Positions 13,917-13,948 of a stretch of 13,948 bases of DNA are shown here, piece by piece; the first letter of the stretch is position 1; each line of letters begins with the position of its first letter. This stretch comes from Fusobacteriaceae bacterium UBA2433 (GTDB lineage Bacteria > Fusobacteriota > Fusobacteriia > Fusobacteriales > Fusobacteriaceae), in contig DDQV01000188.1 of assembly GCA_002342785.1 (NCBI GenBank), positions 22,423 through 36,370 of the forward strand, written 5' to 3'. The position numbers and the translations under genes were made by a program. The notes under the pieces were generated by a model. The model was not told the DNA's origin, made no database searches, and worked only from the letters and a program-made list of their open reading frames with translations.

Positions 13917-13948
13917 TTACTTTCTTATAAATATTTATTACCTTTTAG

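Noticed and set aside
1..13948. Mobile elements, CRISPR arrays, attachment sites, toxin-antitoxin or defence genes
   Set aside because: No transposase, integrase, regularly spaced repeats or terminal inverted repeats with target duplications were seen. All genes except the relic and the lipoprotein belong to well-known conserved families.

Overview
This 13.9-kb window is very AT-rich bacterial DNA with almost all genes on the minus strand. The base composition, strong AGGAGG/GGGGG-type ribosome-binding sites, an accD-accA-pfkA-pyk operon, a glmU-prs operon, an [FeFe]-hydrogenase operon and the 5S rRNA/tRNA-Ala end of an rRNA operon suggest an anaerobic fermenter. Fusobacteriota (Fusobacterium, Cetobacterium, Ilyobacter or Psychrilyobacter-like) is my best guess, with a low-GC Firmicute as the alternative. 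This placement is an inference from overall character, not from a database match.

Layout in window order. (1) 14-4391, minus: accD, accA, pfkA and pyk, linking malonyl-CoA synthesis with the two committed kinases of glycolysis. (2) 4740-5435, plus: one monocistronic LPP20-like lipoprotein with a near-consensus promoter. It converges on prs, and the two share a bidirectional terminator. (3) 5546-7857, minus: glmU-prs (UDP-GlcNAc and PRPP supply) with its own extended -10 promoter. (4) 8091-12619, minus: a hydrogenase operon, hydC (NuoE-like), a small thioredoxin-fold ferredoxin relic, hydB (NuoF-like) and hydA (catalytic [FeFe] subunit), bounded by a TTAACA-N17-TATAAT promoter and a strong terminator. 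(5) 12991-13506, minus: a membrane-anchored J-domain protein with a perfect TTGACA-N17-TATAAT promoter. (6) 13678-13916, minus: 5S rRNA, tRNA-Ala(UGC) and a terminator, the distal end of an rRNA operon whose 23S lies beyond the window edge.

The hydrogenase genes encode every cofactor site expected of a soluble trimeric, NAD(H)- and ferredoxin-linked (group A3, potentially electron-bifurcating) enzyme. It would dispose of electrons from glycolysis as H2 or recover them. Maturation genes hydE/F/G are not in the window.

The most unusual element is the small gene between hydC and hydB. It keeps the shape of a thioredoxin-like [2Fe-2S] ferredoxin but has lost the cluster cysteines and carries one in-frame TGA at codon 28. 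Other points worth a look are two mutually exclusive hairpins over the hydA ribosome-binding site, several perfect AT-only or AT-rich palindromes in the hydrogenase and J-protein control regions, and a possible leaderless upstream start for glmU. I saw no mobile element, CRISPR array, integrase, toxin or defence gene. Most of the window is housekeeping.
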